Positions 1-11,400 of a DNA stretch of 64,000 nucleotides are shown here, piece by piece. Source of the DNA: Laccaria trichodermophora. Lineage: Eukaryota; Basidiomycota; Agaricomycetes; Agaricales; Hydnangiaceae. Below the pieces are notes generated by a model. That model was not told where the DNA came from, did not search any database, and saw only the letters and a list, made by a program, of their open reading frames with translations. The position numbers and the translations under genes were made by a program. Position 1 is the stretch's first letter. Each line of letters starts with the position of its first letter. The DNA lies in NCBI GenBank assembly GCA_018417955.1, contig JACTVC010000001.1, positions 4,836,001-4,900,000 of the forward strand, in the 5' to 3' direction.

Positions 1-870
1 AAGTACCCGATCGCGAAGCGACAGGCACAGCTACGGGACGAGCGCGTTCAGGTTAAGAGAGAAAGTAATTTGTTGTTTGTCCTTCTTGTTAGAGTGTTCT
101 TTTGACGTGTGTTCACTGACGTGGTGTAAACTGGGCTTGATGTCCGCAAGCTGAAATGCGGGTAAGAGAAAAAGAGGTTGGTAGGGCGAACCCGCTGGCT
201 TGGCGCCAGCTCGACTGCCAGAACACTTGCTGCTCTTTGTTGTCCCTGTGAGGAGTCCGGTGCTATCTGTCAACCTTCTTCGGATTCTAACTGAGACACA
301 TCACCTATTGAGTCCCCTAATGTTCCCTTGAGCCTCGCCGTCTTCCCCACAAACTTAAGAAGCTCTTTGATCCTGTCTAGACTTGTTAGTATGCCCTTTA
401 GATCTCTTGAGTGCCGGCCAAGTGCCCTATCCATGTCATAGCGTTCCGCTGCGTATGACTGGCATTCAAACAGGTAGTGCACCACCGTCTCTGTGGTCTC
501 CCCCCGCCTGGCAGTCCAGCACGCCTCACATCTATCGGTTCTTGACTTCTTTATACGGTAAAGGTAGCCGTTCAGCGGTATGTGACCTGTTCTTATCTGC
601 GTCAGTAGACTCGCTTGTGACCTGGATAGCGCGTCGCTGATTTTCACCCACTTGCCCTTACCCCAGTTGATCAAGACCGATAACCTTTGTGGCCTCATTT
701 CGGATTTCCTCCAAATTCGCGTCCTGTTCTGGATTGAGGCCATGAACCTGCTCGGACTGCGCAATCAGTGCACTCCGATGCTTCAACGTGCACGTGAGTG
801 GGCCTTGAAGGTATAGATTGTAAAGTTTGAGCCGTACTGCAACAACTAATGCTGTCAACTAGTGCGGGAA
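1..870 (-). mobile_element. Non-LTR (LINE) retrotransposon 3' relic
   Basis: The clearest part is an open stretch at 764-270 on the minus strand. It reads as the C-terminal end of a fungal LINE polyprotein: a region of the type SQASLLTQIRTGHIPLNGYL, then a zinc-knuckle-like cysteine/histidine set (C..C in CEACW, then VVHYLFEC), then an arginine-rich tail. In this family the segment follows reverse transcriptase and RNase H. Upstream sequence at 858-765 continues in another frame, so the copy is frameshifted and cannot encode an active element. The window begins inside its 3' side. It lies directly against the truncated WD40 gene, where the missing NACHT half would be expected, so insertion or recombination here probably removed the 5' end of that gene (inference). 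Confidence 0.72.
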
Positions 871-883
871 CAATTATTTAGAA

Positions 884-3370
884 TTGGCGTGTGACATCGG
901 TGAATCTGCCAACTTCGCTACTTATTTCACTGGGAGCCCCGCTGCCAAATCGACGCCGCACCTGTACATCTCGGCATTGGCAACATGGTCACGGAACACC
1001 AGTCTCTCTCGAAAGTGGAAAAACCAGTTCACTCGCATCCCTGCCTTTACGCATACCAAAGGGGGTATTGATTTGCCATTGATGACGGTATCAGCTGGGG
1101 CACAAATTAAATCAGTCGCGATTTCGAGTGATGGGACACAGATTGTGACCAGTGGCTCGTATGACGGGTCTATGCAGGTGTGGGATGCGTCGACTGGTGT
1201 GAAGCTGAAGGAGATGAAGGGCCATACTTGTTTGGTCAGTTCGGTCGCGTTCTCAAGCAATGGGACAAAGATTGCGTCTGGATCGGATGACTATTCTGTG
1301 CGGGTGTGGGATGCATTGACCGGTGTGCAGCTAAAGGAGTTGACAGGCCACACTGATTCGGTCAAATCGGTCGCATTTTCGAGTGATGGGACACAGATTG
1401 TGTCTGGTTCAGAAGACAAGTCTGTGCGGGTGTGGAATGCATCAACAGGTGTGAAGCTGAAGGCACTGAAGGGCCATACTGACACTGTCAATTCGGTTGC
1501 ATTTTCAAGGGATGGGACACAGATTGTGTCTGGATCACTTGATGACTCTGTGCGGGTGTGGAATGCATTGACAGGTGTGCAGCTCATGAAGCTACAGGGC
1601 CACACTCACCATATTCTATCGGTTGCATTTTCGAGCGATGGGGCACGCATTGTAACTGGCTCGTTTGACAACTCTGTGCAGGTGTGGAATGTGTTGACAG
1701 GTGTCAAGCTGAAGAAGTTGAATGGCCATACTCGCCCAGTCACTTCGGTCGCATTTTCAAGTGATGGGACACAGATTGTGTCTGGCTCATGGGACATGTC
1801 TGTGCGGGTGTGGGATGCATTGAATGGTGTAGAGCTAATGGTGCTGAAGGGCCACACTGAATATATTGAATCAGTTGGATTTTCAAGTGATGGCACACGG
1901 ATTGTGTCTGGTTCTCTCGACAAGTCTGTGCGGGTGTGGGATGTGTTGACAGATGTGGAGCTGAAGGAGCTGATGGGCCACACTGGGTGGGTGTCTTCAG
2001 TCGCATTTTCCAGCAATGGGACACAGGTTATGTCTGGCTCGAGTGACATGTCTGTGCGGGTGTGGGATGCATCAACAGGTATGGAGCTGATGGAGCTGAA
2101 GGGCCACACCAACATGGTCAAGTCTGTTGAATACCACTAAGCTACGCGTAGCTTAGTGGTATTCAACATAAAGTAAACCCGACCCAGTGGTCGGTGAATA
2201 ACCCCCCTATGACCCCATACAGTGGGGCCGGTGACTACGCGCACTGTAGTAATTCAACTAGTATAGTATAATGTCGCCCCTTTATGCATTTGGCACTGTA
2301 GTCTGCCATCATGGGTCTTATGCTATCTGGCACAAGCAGGAGTTGAACACGAGACTTCAGGGATTAAGCCACTGAGCCGTCGGGTTTACTTTATGTTGAA
2401 TACCACTAAGCTACGCGTAGCTTAGTGGTATTCAACAAAGTCAGTCGCATTTTCGAGCGATGGGACGCGGATTGTGTCTGGCTCGTATGACAAGTCTGTG
2501 CGGGTATGGGATGCATTGACAGGTGTGGAGCTGAAGGAGCTGAAGGGCCATATTGACCAGGTCAATTCAGTTGCATTTTCAAGTGATGGGACACAGATTG
2601 TGTCTGGATCGGGTGACATGTCTGTGCAGGTGTGGGATGCATTGACTGGTGCGAAGCTGAGGGAGCTGAAGGGTCACACTGGGGTGGTCATTTTAGTCGC
2701 ATTTTCGAGCGATGGGACAAAGATTGTGTCTGGTTCACATGACAGGTCTGTGTGGGTGTGGGATGTGTTGACAGGTGTGAAGCTGAAGGAGCTGAAGGGC
2801 CACACTGACCTGGTCATGTCAGTCGCATTTTCAAGGGATGGGACACAGATTGTGTCTGGTTCATATGACAGGCTTGTGCGAGTGTGGGATGCATTGTCAG
2901 GTGTGGAGCTGAAGAAGCTGAAGGGCCACACTGACTTTGTCACATCGGTTGCATTTTCGAGGGATGGGACACAGATTGTGTCTGGTTCATGTGACAGGTC
3001 TGTGCAGGTGTGTGATGCATTGGCTGGTGTGGAACTGAGGGAGCTGAAGGGTCATATTGGGCAGGTCACTTCGGTCGCGTTTTCAAGCAATGGGACACGG
3101 ATTGTGTCTGGCTCGCATGACAAGTCTGTACGGGTATGGAATGTGTCAACAAGTGTTTTGAGTGAGGGAGACGCGCGCTTTGCTTGGGATCTGGCAGACT
3201 CAAACTGGATTATCTCTTCTCGGGAGCAAAACCCCCTTATGTGGGTGCCAAAGGAGGCTGATTTACGCACACCTCTCAAGATTCTTATCATTTCTCGGTC
3301 TGGCTTTTCTACAGTTGACTTTGATCAGTCTATGATTGGTGTTGATTGGGCTCACTGTTATACACCATAG
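884..3370 (+). pseudogene. WD40 propeller part of a NACHT-WD40 (NLR-like) gene, 5'-truncated and split by an insertion
   Basis: Two open stretches (884-2124 and 2443-3370) encode 14 WD40 repeats of about 42 residues, eight before and six after an insertion. Removing the 313-bp element plus one copy of its AAGTC target duplication joins them in one frame of 723 codons. The head (residues about 25-65, with PHLYISALATWSRNTSLS) and the tail after the last repeat are of the kind found after NACHT domains in agaric NLR-like proteins, which are thought to act in non-self recognition. No NACHT or effector domain is present; the 5' side is a LINE relic, and the first in-frame codon used here is TTG, so no genuine start is seen. 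The repeats are almost identical except for residues just after GH(T) and a few others. Fourteen repeats would fit two seven-bladed propellers. It is disrupted now, but the low divergence suggests recent loss. Confidence 0.85.
2125..2437. mobile_element. 313-bp element with palindromic ends and a tRNA-like core
   Basis: It is inserted inside the WD40 repeats and flanked by a 5-bp target duplication AAGTC (2120-2124 and 2438-2442). It starts TGTTGAATACC and ends GGTATTCAACA. Each end is a perfect 42-bp palindrome (2126-2167 and 2395-2436), so the ends are at once direct and inverted repeats. The next 16 bases inward are also inverted (ATAAAGTAAACCCGAC against GTCGGGTTTACTTTAT), giving about 60-bp terminal repeats. 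On the minus strand near 2375-2325 an A-box-like GGCTCAGTGGCTTAA is followed by a B-box-like GTGTTCAACTCC, as in tRNA-derived SINEs. There is no coding capacity. TG..CA ends with a 5-bp duplication recall LTR-type integration, but the inverted architecture recalls a MITE; its class is undecided. Confidence 0.8.
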
Positions 3371-4308
3371 CTACAGTCACCTTGTCGATTATACATATCA
3401 TTCTTCCGCATAATGCATCTTTTCCTCCTCTTAACCAACTTCCTCCTCCCACTCCTCCTCATCGATAACAAACTAGATTTAGAAGTCAAGAAATACCTCA
3501 ACTCAAGCAAACCCGACCCATTTGACTTCTGTCCAAATTACAGCACCGGGGATGGATCGGCGCAAAATATGGCGCTTTCGAAGAGTAGGATGCACCTTGC
3601 GAGCGGCGCGAGGATTCGAAGGGTGTTGAATAAGGTATGCTGTCTTTGCATCTTGTCATCACACCCGCTCAAAAGACGGACTTTTCCCACACCAAGCAAG
3701 GGTAGCCGCCCAAGAGGCCATCTTATCTTGCTCGTTTGCCTCTGATGCGGCTTCATTAATGGATTTACCTGGAAGCGTTTCGCTTTCAGTCCCCCTACCC
3801 TATCCATGTCCCACTCCCCAGAAACACCCTGTGTCTTGAAGGGAGTCGAACTTGGACTCGACGATTGGCGTCGTCATGTTGATTTTTCCATTTTCAATTC
3901 CATTACCCCCAGTTTCTGCGTGCGTCGTTGTTGATCGGGGGAGTTTGTGGATCTTGCCTGTCCTTCATTGAGCGTGACGAGCTGTTGAGTGACCTTACCT
4001 ACCTTTTTATCCCCCATACTCAGCTTGTTTCTGGACAGATGCCTCCCTTCTTCTGTTCTTGTCGTATTTCCATGGGCTTCTCCTTCGATTTGGTTGTCGT
4101 CTCGATAACTTCCACGTATCGGGCCATCGCGCGGCCAGCGGCGTTTGGCAGGTATCCTGTGCACGCTTGCTTCTTTTCTTTTTTCAAATTGTGGTTGAAA
4201 GTTCTGGAGGGAGGTTCTTTCTTCTATTTATCACGACCGAGGGCTATACGTTTGTTGTTAAGCCTTCCTTTCCTAGTGGGTTGAATGCTTTGTGTTCGTC
4301 TTCATGCA
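3371..4308. other. Stretch without a confident gene
   Basis: A plus-strand frame beginning at ATG 3413 gives about 65 plausible residues: a hydrophobic, leucine-rich start like a signal peptide, then a hydrophilic part ending before a possible GTATGC donor near 3633. No following exon is recognisable, so it may be the 5' remnant of a gene interrupted downstream. The remainder (3640-4308) shows only short, unconvincing frames. Confidence 0.3.
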
Positions 4309-4316
4309 AGGGGGTA

Positions 4317-5162
4317 CCGGGAATTGAAGCCGTGACCCGAGGTAGAGGGGGGGGGGCTCTCTCAGAGTGCTTAAAAAAATTTAGTAGTAATCCTCTTAAA
4401 ATATGTTTTTAACGGCACCTAGCAACGGCACATCACATCCACAAGCTTCAGACGTCTCCTGAGACAGGATAGTCGAAGCACTATTTAGGTGAACAATGGA
4501 TATTTTTTTGGTTTCTGGTTCATCTCTTCTGATTTTTTTCATACGGCTCATGAACAGCAACAATGGCAAAAGGAAAGGTCAGTAGTATGATGTTTAAGTC
4601 CTCTATAGTCTCAAATACAGTTGATCATTCTACCTAGAATAAATAGAAGTAGGAGAAGATCAACTGTGACACGTCAGCAACCGTGAAATGCCCCAAGTGT
4701 GATGAAGATGTGCACGTCGGAACAGCGGGACCAGGACCAAGAAAAAAAGCCCTGCATGAAAGGACGCGAAGCAAAGAAAGAGAAAGGAAGGACACAGACA
4801 TCATTCCAGGTTGGAGTGAAGAAAATCCCCACATCATCACTGGCAGCGGCATCGAAAGGCTTAAGCAACTCCTCCAATCAGACCCAATCACCAGAGACGG
4901 GGCCTAAAGGAATTTTGAGGTTAACGCGTCACCGATGGGGTGGCGCTGCGAGAATCACGCCCGCACGCGAAAATGTGCGTGCATGGCGTAGAATATGTCT
5001 CAGAGTCTTACTAGTACAGAATTGTCGATTCACATGTAGAAATGAGCAAAATTTGCTATGTTTTTCTTGGAATAACATATTTGAAGATGGGGGGGGAGGT
5101 ACTCAAACTCTTAAAAAAAAAAACCGACCCCGGGTAATTTATAAATTCCCGGGGCCCCCTTG
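4317..5162. mobile_element. Non-autonomous hAT-type element (846 bp)
   Basis: It is flanked by a perfect 8-bp duplication TCTTCATG (4309-4316 and 5163-5170), the length made by hAT transposases. The ends are CAAGGGGGTACCGGGAATT and its imperfect inverse (AATTCCCGGGGCCCCCTTG). Just inside each end lies a run of seven or more G (or the inverse), with an A/T run next to it. It shares the CAAGGGGG start with the elements at 28462 and 52053. No transposase frame is present. It carries a short host-like coding fragment at about 4677-4907. Confidence 0.8.
4677..4907 (+). pseudogene. CPKC-motif coding fragment carried inside the hAT element
   Basis: About 75 residues are open, starting VKCPKCDEDVHVGTAGPG and followed by a very basic and acidic stretch. 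CxxC motifs followed by VHVGT resemble a short zinc-binding N-terminus seen in repetitive agaric hypothetical proteins, but only one CxxC is visible. An ATG at 4563 (MAKGK) could be an upstream exon, but the splice phases do not fit cleanly. It sits wholly within the element, so it may be captured host sequence. Confidence 0.35.
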
Positions 5163-5170
5163 TCTTCATG

Positions 5171-5760
5171 CCGCTTTTCTTTTACCCCACAATATTCTGG
5201 GAGCAACCCCAACTTCGACTCCGTTCGTTCTTCTGGTCTTTTATTTCATTTTGGCGGCGCTCACGGTCGTTAGTTTGTGGTTCCTGTCCTTGTTTCTGGA
5301 AGCCATGGCGCAGACATGGATCCCTTCTTCTTCTCTTCTGGTCGCGTTTCTATGTGGCTTCTTCTTCGGTTTGACCACCGACAGTAAAATAAACCCAGGA
5401 CGTCAGCCAGGTCCCAGAAATCGTAGAGCCACACTAAGGGACATCGTATATCCTGCCCGTGGAGGCGCACCAGAGGATATGCTCAAGGGACACGAAGCCG
5501 TGGAGAAGAGGCTTCTGGAGGCAGAAAAGGTCAGGGAGACGAAGAAGAAAATGTAGGAAGTGCATGCGGTTGAATCTCACGAGGAAATGTTGGCTGCTGG
5601 GATGAAGTTCTGCCACGACCAACTTCCTGTCTACCCTTCTGAACAACGACTCAGATGATCCTCCAGACATGTTCATCCACAAACGGATTCTTGTCACGCT
5701 AAGGCCATTCTTTGAAAGGACTTCAGTTATAAGGACATACGACGTTTTTAGGCACTAGCA
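5171..5760 (+). pseudogene. Unrecognised coding remnant with a hydrophobic start
   Basis: From ATG 5305 a frame of about 84 residues runs to a stop at 5556. It has a hydrophobic N-terminus (SSSLLVAFLCGFFFGL, likely signal peptide or anchor) and then a charged, helix-prone tail. The same reading continues with protein-like composition past the stop to about 5720, suggesting a broken gene. No homologous family is recognised. The hAT element immediately upstream may have separated it from its 5' end. Confidence 0.3.
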
Positions 5761-5853
5761 TTTTTTCGGACGGAAGGGTTCGAGTCGATACATTTTTGAA
5801 TTTTCACCAAATTTTCACTGGTTTCGTTGAGCTGTGCCTATTTATGAGTCATC

Positions 5854-5860
5854 TATAAAA
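5854..5860 (+). promoter_or_regulatory. TATA box of CSN1
   Basis: TATAAAA lies 53 bases upstream of the CSN1 start codon, with a pyrimidine-rich CTTCTCCTCACCACC leader between them. Confidence 0.55.
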
Positions 5861-5912
5861 GGAAATCTTAACCTTCTCCTCACCACCGCCCACAACGACA
5901 AAACACGAGATC

Positions 5913-7795
5913 ATGGACATCGATATCATCGAAGAAAGCCAGCAAGGCGGCTCCGGTCAGTCTCCACGACGCCCCATCATTGTCCCCGTCGACGATGCCC
6001 ACCCTTTCGACCTCGAGGGCTACATCGCCAACTACACAGGTAAGTCATTGTTCCTCCTCATCCTCATCGTTGTGCTGACGATCGTCCAAGACCGAACTGC
6101 TATCGACCGCCTCATCCACATCGCCAGCATCTGTCCTTCAATCGCGACGGAGGCCTTCCAGCTTTGCGTGCAACACATCCATCAATCGCGCGACCCCACC
6201 TTGTACCAGGCACTCTTAACAGCGTATGAGCAGACGAGCAACGCGCTGGATATGCCCCTTCCGAACCCACTGGACCTCGCACAACTCGATATAAAGTGGA
6301 TGGACGAGATCATCGCGAAAAATCAGGCGGAGCGGACAAAGTTGGAAGTCGAACTTAAGACTTACAGCAATAACATGATCAAGGAGAGCATTAGGGTATG
6401 TGCTTTCTTTTTGAGGACCCTTCTCAAGGCTGAATGACGGTGAAGATGGCCCATCGCGATTTGGGTGACTTTTATAGGTCAACGGGGGATTATGCCACTG
6501 CGCTGAAACATTACACCAAGTCACGCGAGTTCTGCACGACCAGCCAGCATGTCCTCGACATGTGTCTTTCTATACTCGAGGTACCACTCATTGAGTTTAC
6601 TTTTGGACTTGTATACTGATTTTGTTCCATTCAGCTCATGATCGAACAACGCAACTACTCTCATCTAACAACCTACGTTTTCAAAGCAGATGCAGCTCTT
6701 GACTCCGCCGCATCCGCCGCAGCCTCATCATCCAACAACGGCGGCGATCTGTCGATGGGCACCACCGCTGCCGGTGCAGCGAAGAAGAAGGGCACTCTTG
6801 GCAGCGGATCGTCAGCAGAAAGGGACACCTATCAGTCCAAACTAGACTTGGCGAGCGCACTGTCGTATCTGGGACAAGCGAACTACGAGAAGGCTGCACA
6901 GTGCTTTTTGAAGTTGGGCCCGGCGAAGGATTTGGGGGATTGGGTTGGCAAGGTTTGTTTGTCTGACTGACTGGATTATGATTATCCTTTGACGTGGTGG
7001 ATGTACATAGCTTATAGCCCCGGGCGATATCGCGATCTTTGGCACCCTCTGCGCGCTCGCCAGCTTCTCTCGTTCGGCCATCAAGAGCAGGGTTCTTGAG
7101 AATTCGATCTTTGGGGCTTACATTGAGCAGGAGCCGTATATTCGGGAGTTGATCGAAGCTTACATGAACAGCAACTTTAAGACTGTTCTGGAGCTCTTGT
7201 CGCGGTACTCCGTACGTGCTTCCTTCTTTTCTTGAAACGATCGTTTGGCTGACATGTTATATCAGACACGTCACTACGTCGATATCCACCTCTGCCCGCA
7301 TGTACATGACTTGACGAACCTTATTCGGAACTGGGCCGTGGTGCTGTACTTCCAGCCTTTCGCCACCATCAAGCTCGAGCGGATGAGCGCCGCATTTGGG
7401 TGGACCGTCGAGGAGGTCGAGCAGCAAGTCGTTGCGTTGATACAGAGTGGGGCTATACAAGCCCGGGTCGATAGCCAGAACAAGGTCAGCTTCCTTGCCT
7501 TCTACGTCATCGTCGAACTCACAAACCGACGCTGTTGGATAGATCTTGCAAGCTAAGAAGACAGATTATCGTGCGGAGTTGTTCGCTCGTACTATCAAAG
7601 CCGGGAAGAGTATGCAGGCGACGAATAGGAAGCTGCTTTTGCGTATGCGGTTGTACGTTGTTTGATTGGTTTGTTCTTATCCTGTTGAGCTCTGATTTTG
7701 TCCGTAGGCAACAGGCGGAGTTGATGATTAAGCCTCCCAAAGGAAGCGCTCATCACAGTGCTTTGACCGACTTCCTTCAGAGCGGTGGGGATTGA
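5913..7795 (+). CDS. csn1: COP9 signalosome subunit 1 (CSN1/GPS1)
   Basis: Eight exons (5913-6039, 6091-6395, 6446-6580, 6635-6952, 7011-7211, 7266-7484, 7543-7652, 7708-7795) sum to 1503 bases, a 500-residue protein, close to CSN1 of other eukaryotes. CSN1 is a PCI-domain scaffold of the signalosome, which removes NEDD8 from cullins and so controls ubiquitin ligases. Family features seen: NMIKESIR followed by [10 protein letters not shown] (a TPR-like helical repeat), [19 protein letters not shown] at the start of the PCI part, then the winged helix with [20 protein letters not shown] and ARVDSQNK near the end. A Ser/Ala-rich insertion of about 40 residues lies around residue 200. The start is the first ATG after a TATA box. 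The first intron (51 bases) is in frame and its retention would not stop translation. Confidence 0.93.
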
Positions 7796-8064
7796 TTGTT
7801 TTCGCTGTGCATCCAAATTGTACTACATACATACTCTCTTGAATGCGCGCGTTCGATCTTTGCGTGCAGAAAGGCTCTCTTCCAGCTCAGTGTGCTGCTA
7901 TACATATGCAGGTTATTCGGAAGGAACCTCTCCTTTATCGTCGTGATTTTCTCGGAATCATATGTAACGCTGTTTTTCTTCTCAGTTGTTTACCACACTG
8001 AACGAATCATGCACGATATTGTTACAAGGCGTTTAGCAAGTGGCCATGATGGAGTGCGCCGTCA
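7796..8064. other. 3' flank of CSN1
   Basis: AT-rich sequence with no recognisable gene or RNA. It separates CSN1 from the decayed copy of its own 3' end. Confidence 0.4.
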
Positions 8065-8405
8065 CCAAGGAGGGTATGCCGGGCTGTTCGTGACCAATGG
8101 CCGGGAAGGGTAGCAACAACTTATAGGAAGTTGCTTTTGTGCATGTGGTTGTAAGTTTCCTGATTGATTTCAAGGTCTTTTCCTATCGAGTTGTAACGTT
8201 GTGTAGGTACACAGGCAACAAGCGGAATTGGTTATCAGGCCTCCTAAGATATCACTCAACACAGTGCTTTGACTGACTTCCGCCAGGGCAATGGGGATTG
8301 ATTGCTGATCAGTGATGTGCATCCAAATTGTACTATATACACACCCACTTCAACATGCGCGTCGGAGCCTGGAGAACCTGTGCATACAGAACGCACCGCT
8401 TCCAC
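8065..8405 (+). pseudogene. Decayed tandem copy of the CSN1 3' end
   Basis: The segment aligns to about 7560-7885. It matches the end of exon 7 (AGGAAGTTGCTTTTG against AGGAAGCTGCTTTTG), the last intron, the last exon (CAACAAGCGGAATTGGTTAT), the stop region GGGGATTGATTG and the 3' flank (GTGCATCCAAATTGTACTA). The intron is retained, so this is a DNA-level duplication and not a retrocopy. Small indels and substitutions break the frame. Confidence 0.85.
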
Positions 8406-8483
8406 ACCCACTATTTTGTAGCAGGTTACATTCGAGCCCTGCTGCAAACTGCAACGATGAACATACACGGCCCCATCCGCTCC

Positions 8484-11400
8484 CTATGCCGACGCAAAGC
8501 TCGTCAAGGCTATGCCCCCAAACCAAGCCATCTCAAGTACTGATCTTCCAAGTGGCGTTAGTGCTGGCTCGTTCGCGACGCCATCTCCGTCTGGCAGCTT
8601 TTCTCGTTTGACGGGGTTGGCGCGGCATAGATCCAACGTTTCTAGAGCTTCGACATTGAACATCATACCGGAATCTCGACCGAAGCACTGTCCCAGTTGT
8701 GCACCGCCATACATGTTCACGAACCGAGCTGGCATCGTCTTATAAGCCTCCTCAAGAGGCCCAAGGACATGAAGACCCTCCTTTGGGATGCGGATACCTG
8801 TGCCCTGAAGCTGATGATGTCCCACAATGCGACCGCTGAAGTGGAAGTGACTTCGTAATGGGTTCCATTCACCCTTTTTTGTGAATGAGATTTGAGAGGA
8901 AGCAGACGACTGCGGCGACGGCTTCTTGAAGAATAGGCTTGATTTCGGCAGCGTCCCATTGGGGTTTGGATCCGGTTTGTACCACACCAAGAGATAGAGA
9001 CGTTGGTTGAGCGGAATATGGAAACGAAATGGGTACTTCTTGCTTGAAGCTGGGTCGGTTTGGCCAGGCCACAGTGGTAGCAACATGTAAGGTGAATCAT
9101 CCGGAATATCATCCAAAATGTCCTGACAACGTTTTGGTTCTGGTCGTGGTAAGAGGTTGCGATTCCGAGGTGAAGCAGATCTGCTTGGTGATAGCTGTTT
9201 GGAGCGCTTCCTCACCCAAGATGGACGTCGCTCAAACGAAGATTCGACAGCCTCGCTGCACTGATTCATAGTTCGGGAGCAAGAAAACCCTCTCGAGGAT
9301 GGCGATATGCGAGACGGATATTGTGACTTGCGCTCCGCGTTCGCTATTGGATTGCGCTTCTTGGCTGGCAACGAGTGATATCCAAAATGATGGAGTGCAG
9401 AATCAGGATGAGCATCTTGAAATGTCCGGGAAGCGAGGAGAATCGTATCAATAGCCTCATTGTCATCGTGCGGGTTCTGGCGGCTGATGGAGAATGCAAC
9501 AACGTTTGGATGTTTGTGAATCGTCACCAAGGGTAGATTCGACATGTCCTCCTCTCTGGTACAGGGTATTTCGGTGTTGCGTAGGTCTATCGGCTGAGGA
9601 TCACCGAGTCGGCACCCTACAGGATAAATTTAGGACGTGAAGGGGAGATGAGGAAGGAACATACTTTTTGTTTTTCTTCGGCTAATTTGGAATCTTCCCG
9701 CAAGGTCATTCCACCATAGTTCCTCGGTACCGAATAACATCTTGGTTGAAAATAGGCCTTTGCGTGCCCAACCATGGAGGAAAAGCCGGACGCAACTCCT
9801 GAAGTTGATGACTGCCCAAGGCTTCGCTGGTTGCCCGACAGTATTCTTCTCTTGGAAGAAGACCCATTTTTTCAAGTCAAACTCATTTGCAGTCCATTCG
9901 CTCAGAAGTTGAACAAAAGACTTCTTTTTAGTTGGTTTCCGAATCCAAGAGAAAAGTTTGTAGATTCCGGTCATAAGGTCCTCATTTTGTATGATCCCTG
10001 CCATGTCCCCGAGTTCAGCCGCAGACACAATACCAGTGGCGAAATCACTGAAGCCATCGAAACTAGCAGATGTAGGTCGGTCCATTGATGCAGCCTTTTC
10101 GTGGACACAGCGATTCCGACGAAAGATCGCCTTCCCCGCAGATGACGCTATCATATCACATTCAATTCCGAGCGTGTTTGGCGTCGATTGTGACTCTGAA
10201 ACGCATACGGAAGGTGCAAAGTCAGGCCTGCTTGCATCGTGGCTTACACTGGAGGCCTGATAGGATTGAGAAACCGTAAACGCAGGGTTTCTTTGAAGGT
10301 CCTCAGCAACTACGTTTGTGGGCGCCAGTACTGCAGCACCTGAAACATCAAATGGCATGAGTTATTGGTCATAGGAGCCACGCCAACGCACCATTACGGC
10401 AATAGAGCTCGAAATGGTCGGTCAAGCGAGCTTGAAGTGTAGTTGCTGGGGGTAGTGTGATGTCATCCTTGATTACATCCTGGTCAGCGTCGGCCAACTT
10501 GACAAAGGGAAAGAGCGACCTGGTGCACAAGCGAAAACCAGATCTTATCGTGAGTTAGGACAACTCGCGCGCCAGGGTTCTAAACAGTATGACTAGAGAG
10601 TTAGGACCACGTTTCTCAAGTACGTACCATCTCGAGGAGAAGCTCATTGATAACGTCGGACGGATGAAAGAACTTGAATGAAGTAAGTACTGGACTCTCC
10701 TGACAGAAAAGGCGAAACCATACTTCTGCTCTTGGTGGATATGATTGGAGGCTCGGCCCCAGAGACCACGAATCTTGCGTTCCTGACCCGGGCGGACGGT
10801 ACCCATGGCCAGAGCTGCTGCCGGCTGTTGTGTTCTGCCTCCTAGAACCAAATGGACTGGCAGCGTCCAGCACTCGTGGGGAGCCGTCATCCGACTTCAC
10901 GGAGGACCTTCGAGACGCAGTAACCCATGCGTCCGGAGATAGAGCAATCTTGAAACCGCGCACAAATAATGTTTGGTTCTTGCGGAACTGATCGCGAGGG
11001 AGTGTAGGATCTAGGGATGGCCCAGTGCGAGCCGTGGCCCTGCCCGTTTCTTTCCACACGTACGCTCGAGAAGACGGGGACTTTGCTTTTCCAAACTTCA
11101 AAACGTTATATGGGGCGGGCATAAATCTGTCATATGTTGCTATTCCCCACGAAGATGTCTTCATGTGGCCCGTGACGAAGTATAGCTGGTTTCTTGCTAA
11201 TCGACCTCCTCGACGCAGAGCATAAGCATACCAGCTTTCAGCCGACTGGAGGATGAGACTTTCGACGTCCAATTCGTTGTCGAGGTCCTCGTTGTAAGAA
11301 CCTTCTGGTGAACAAAGAATCGCTCCTTGATCACAATCGCAGGCTAATGAAAACTCGCTGTGGAGAAAACGCAGTGAGTAAGAATCCACGACGAAGAGGA

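Noticed and set aside
1291..2121. Long minus-strand frames over the WD40 gene
   Set aside because: They are antisense shadows produced by the in-frame 126-bp repeats; their Ser/Thr/His-rich translation has no independent features.
2125..2437. Solo LTR
   Set aside because: TG..CA ends and a 5-bp duplication fit, but an LTR is not an inverted repeat with palindromic ends; left as an unclassified element.
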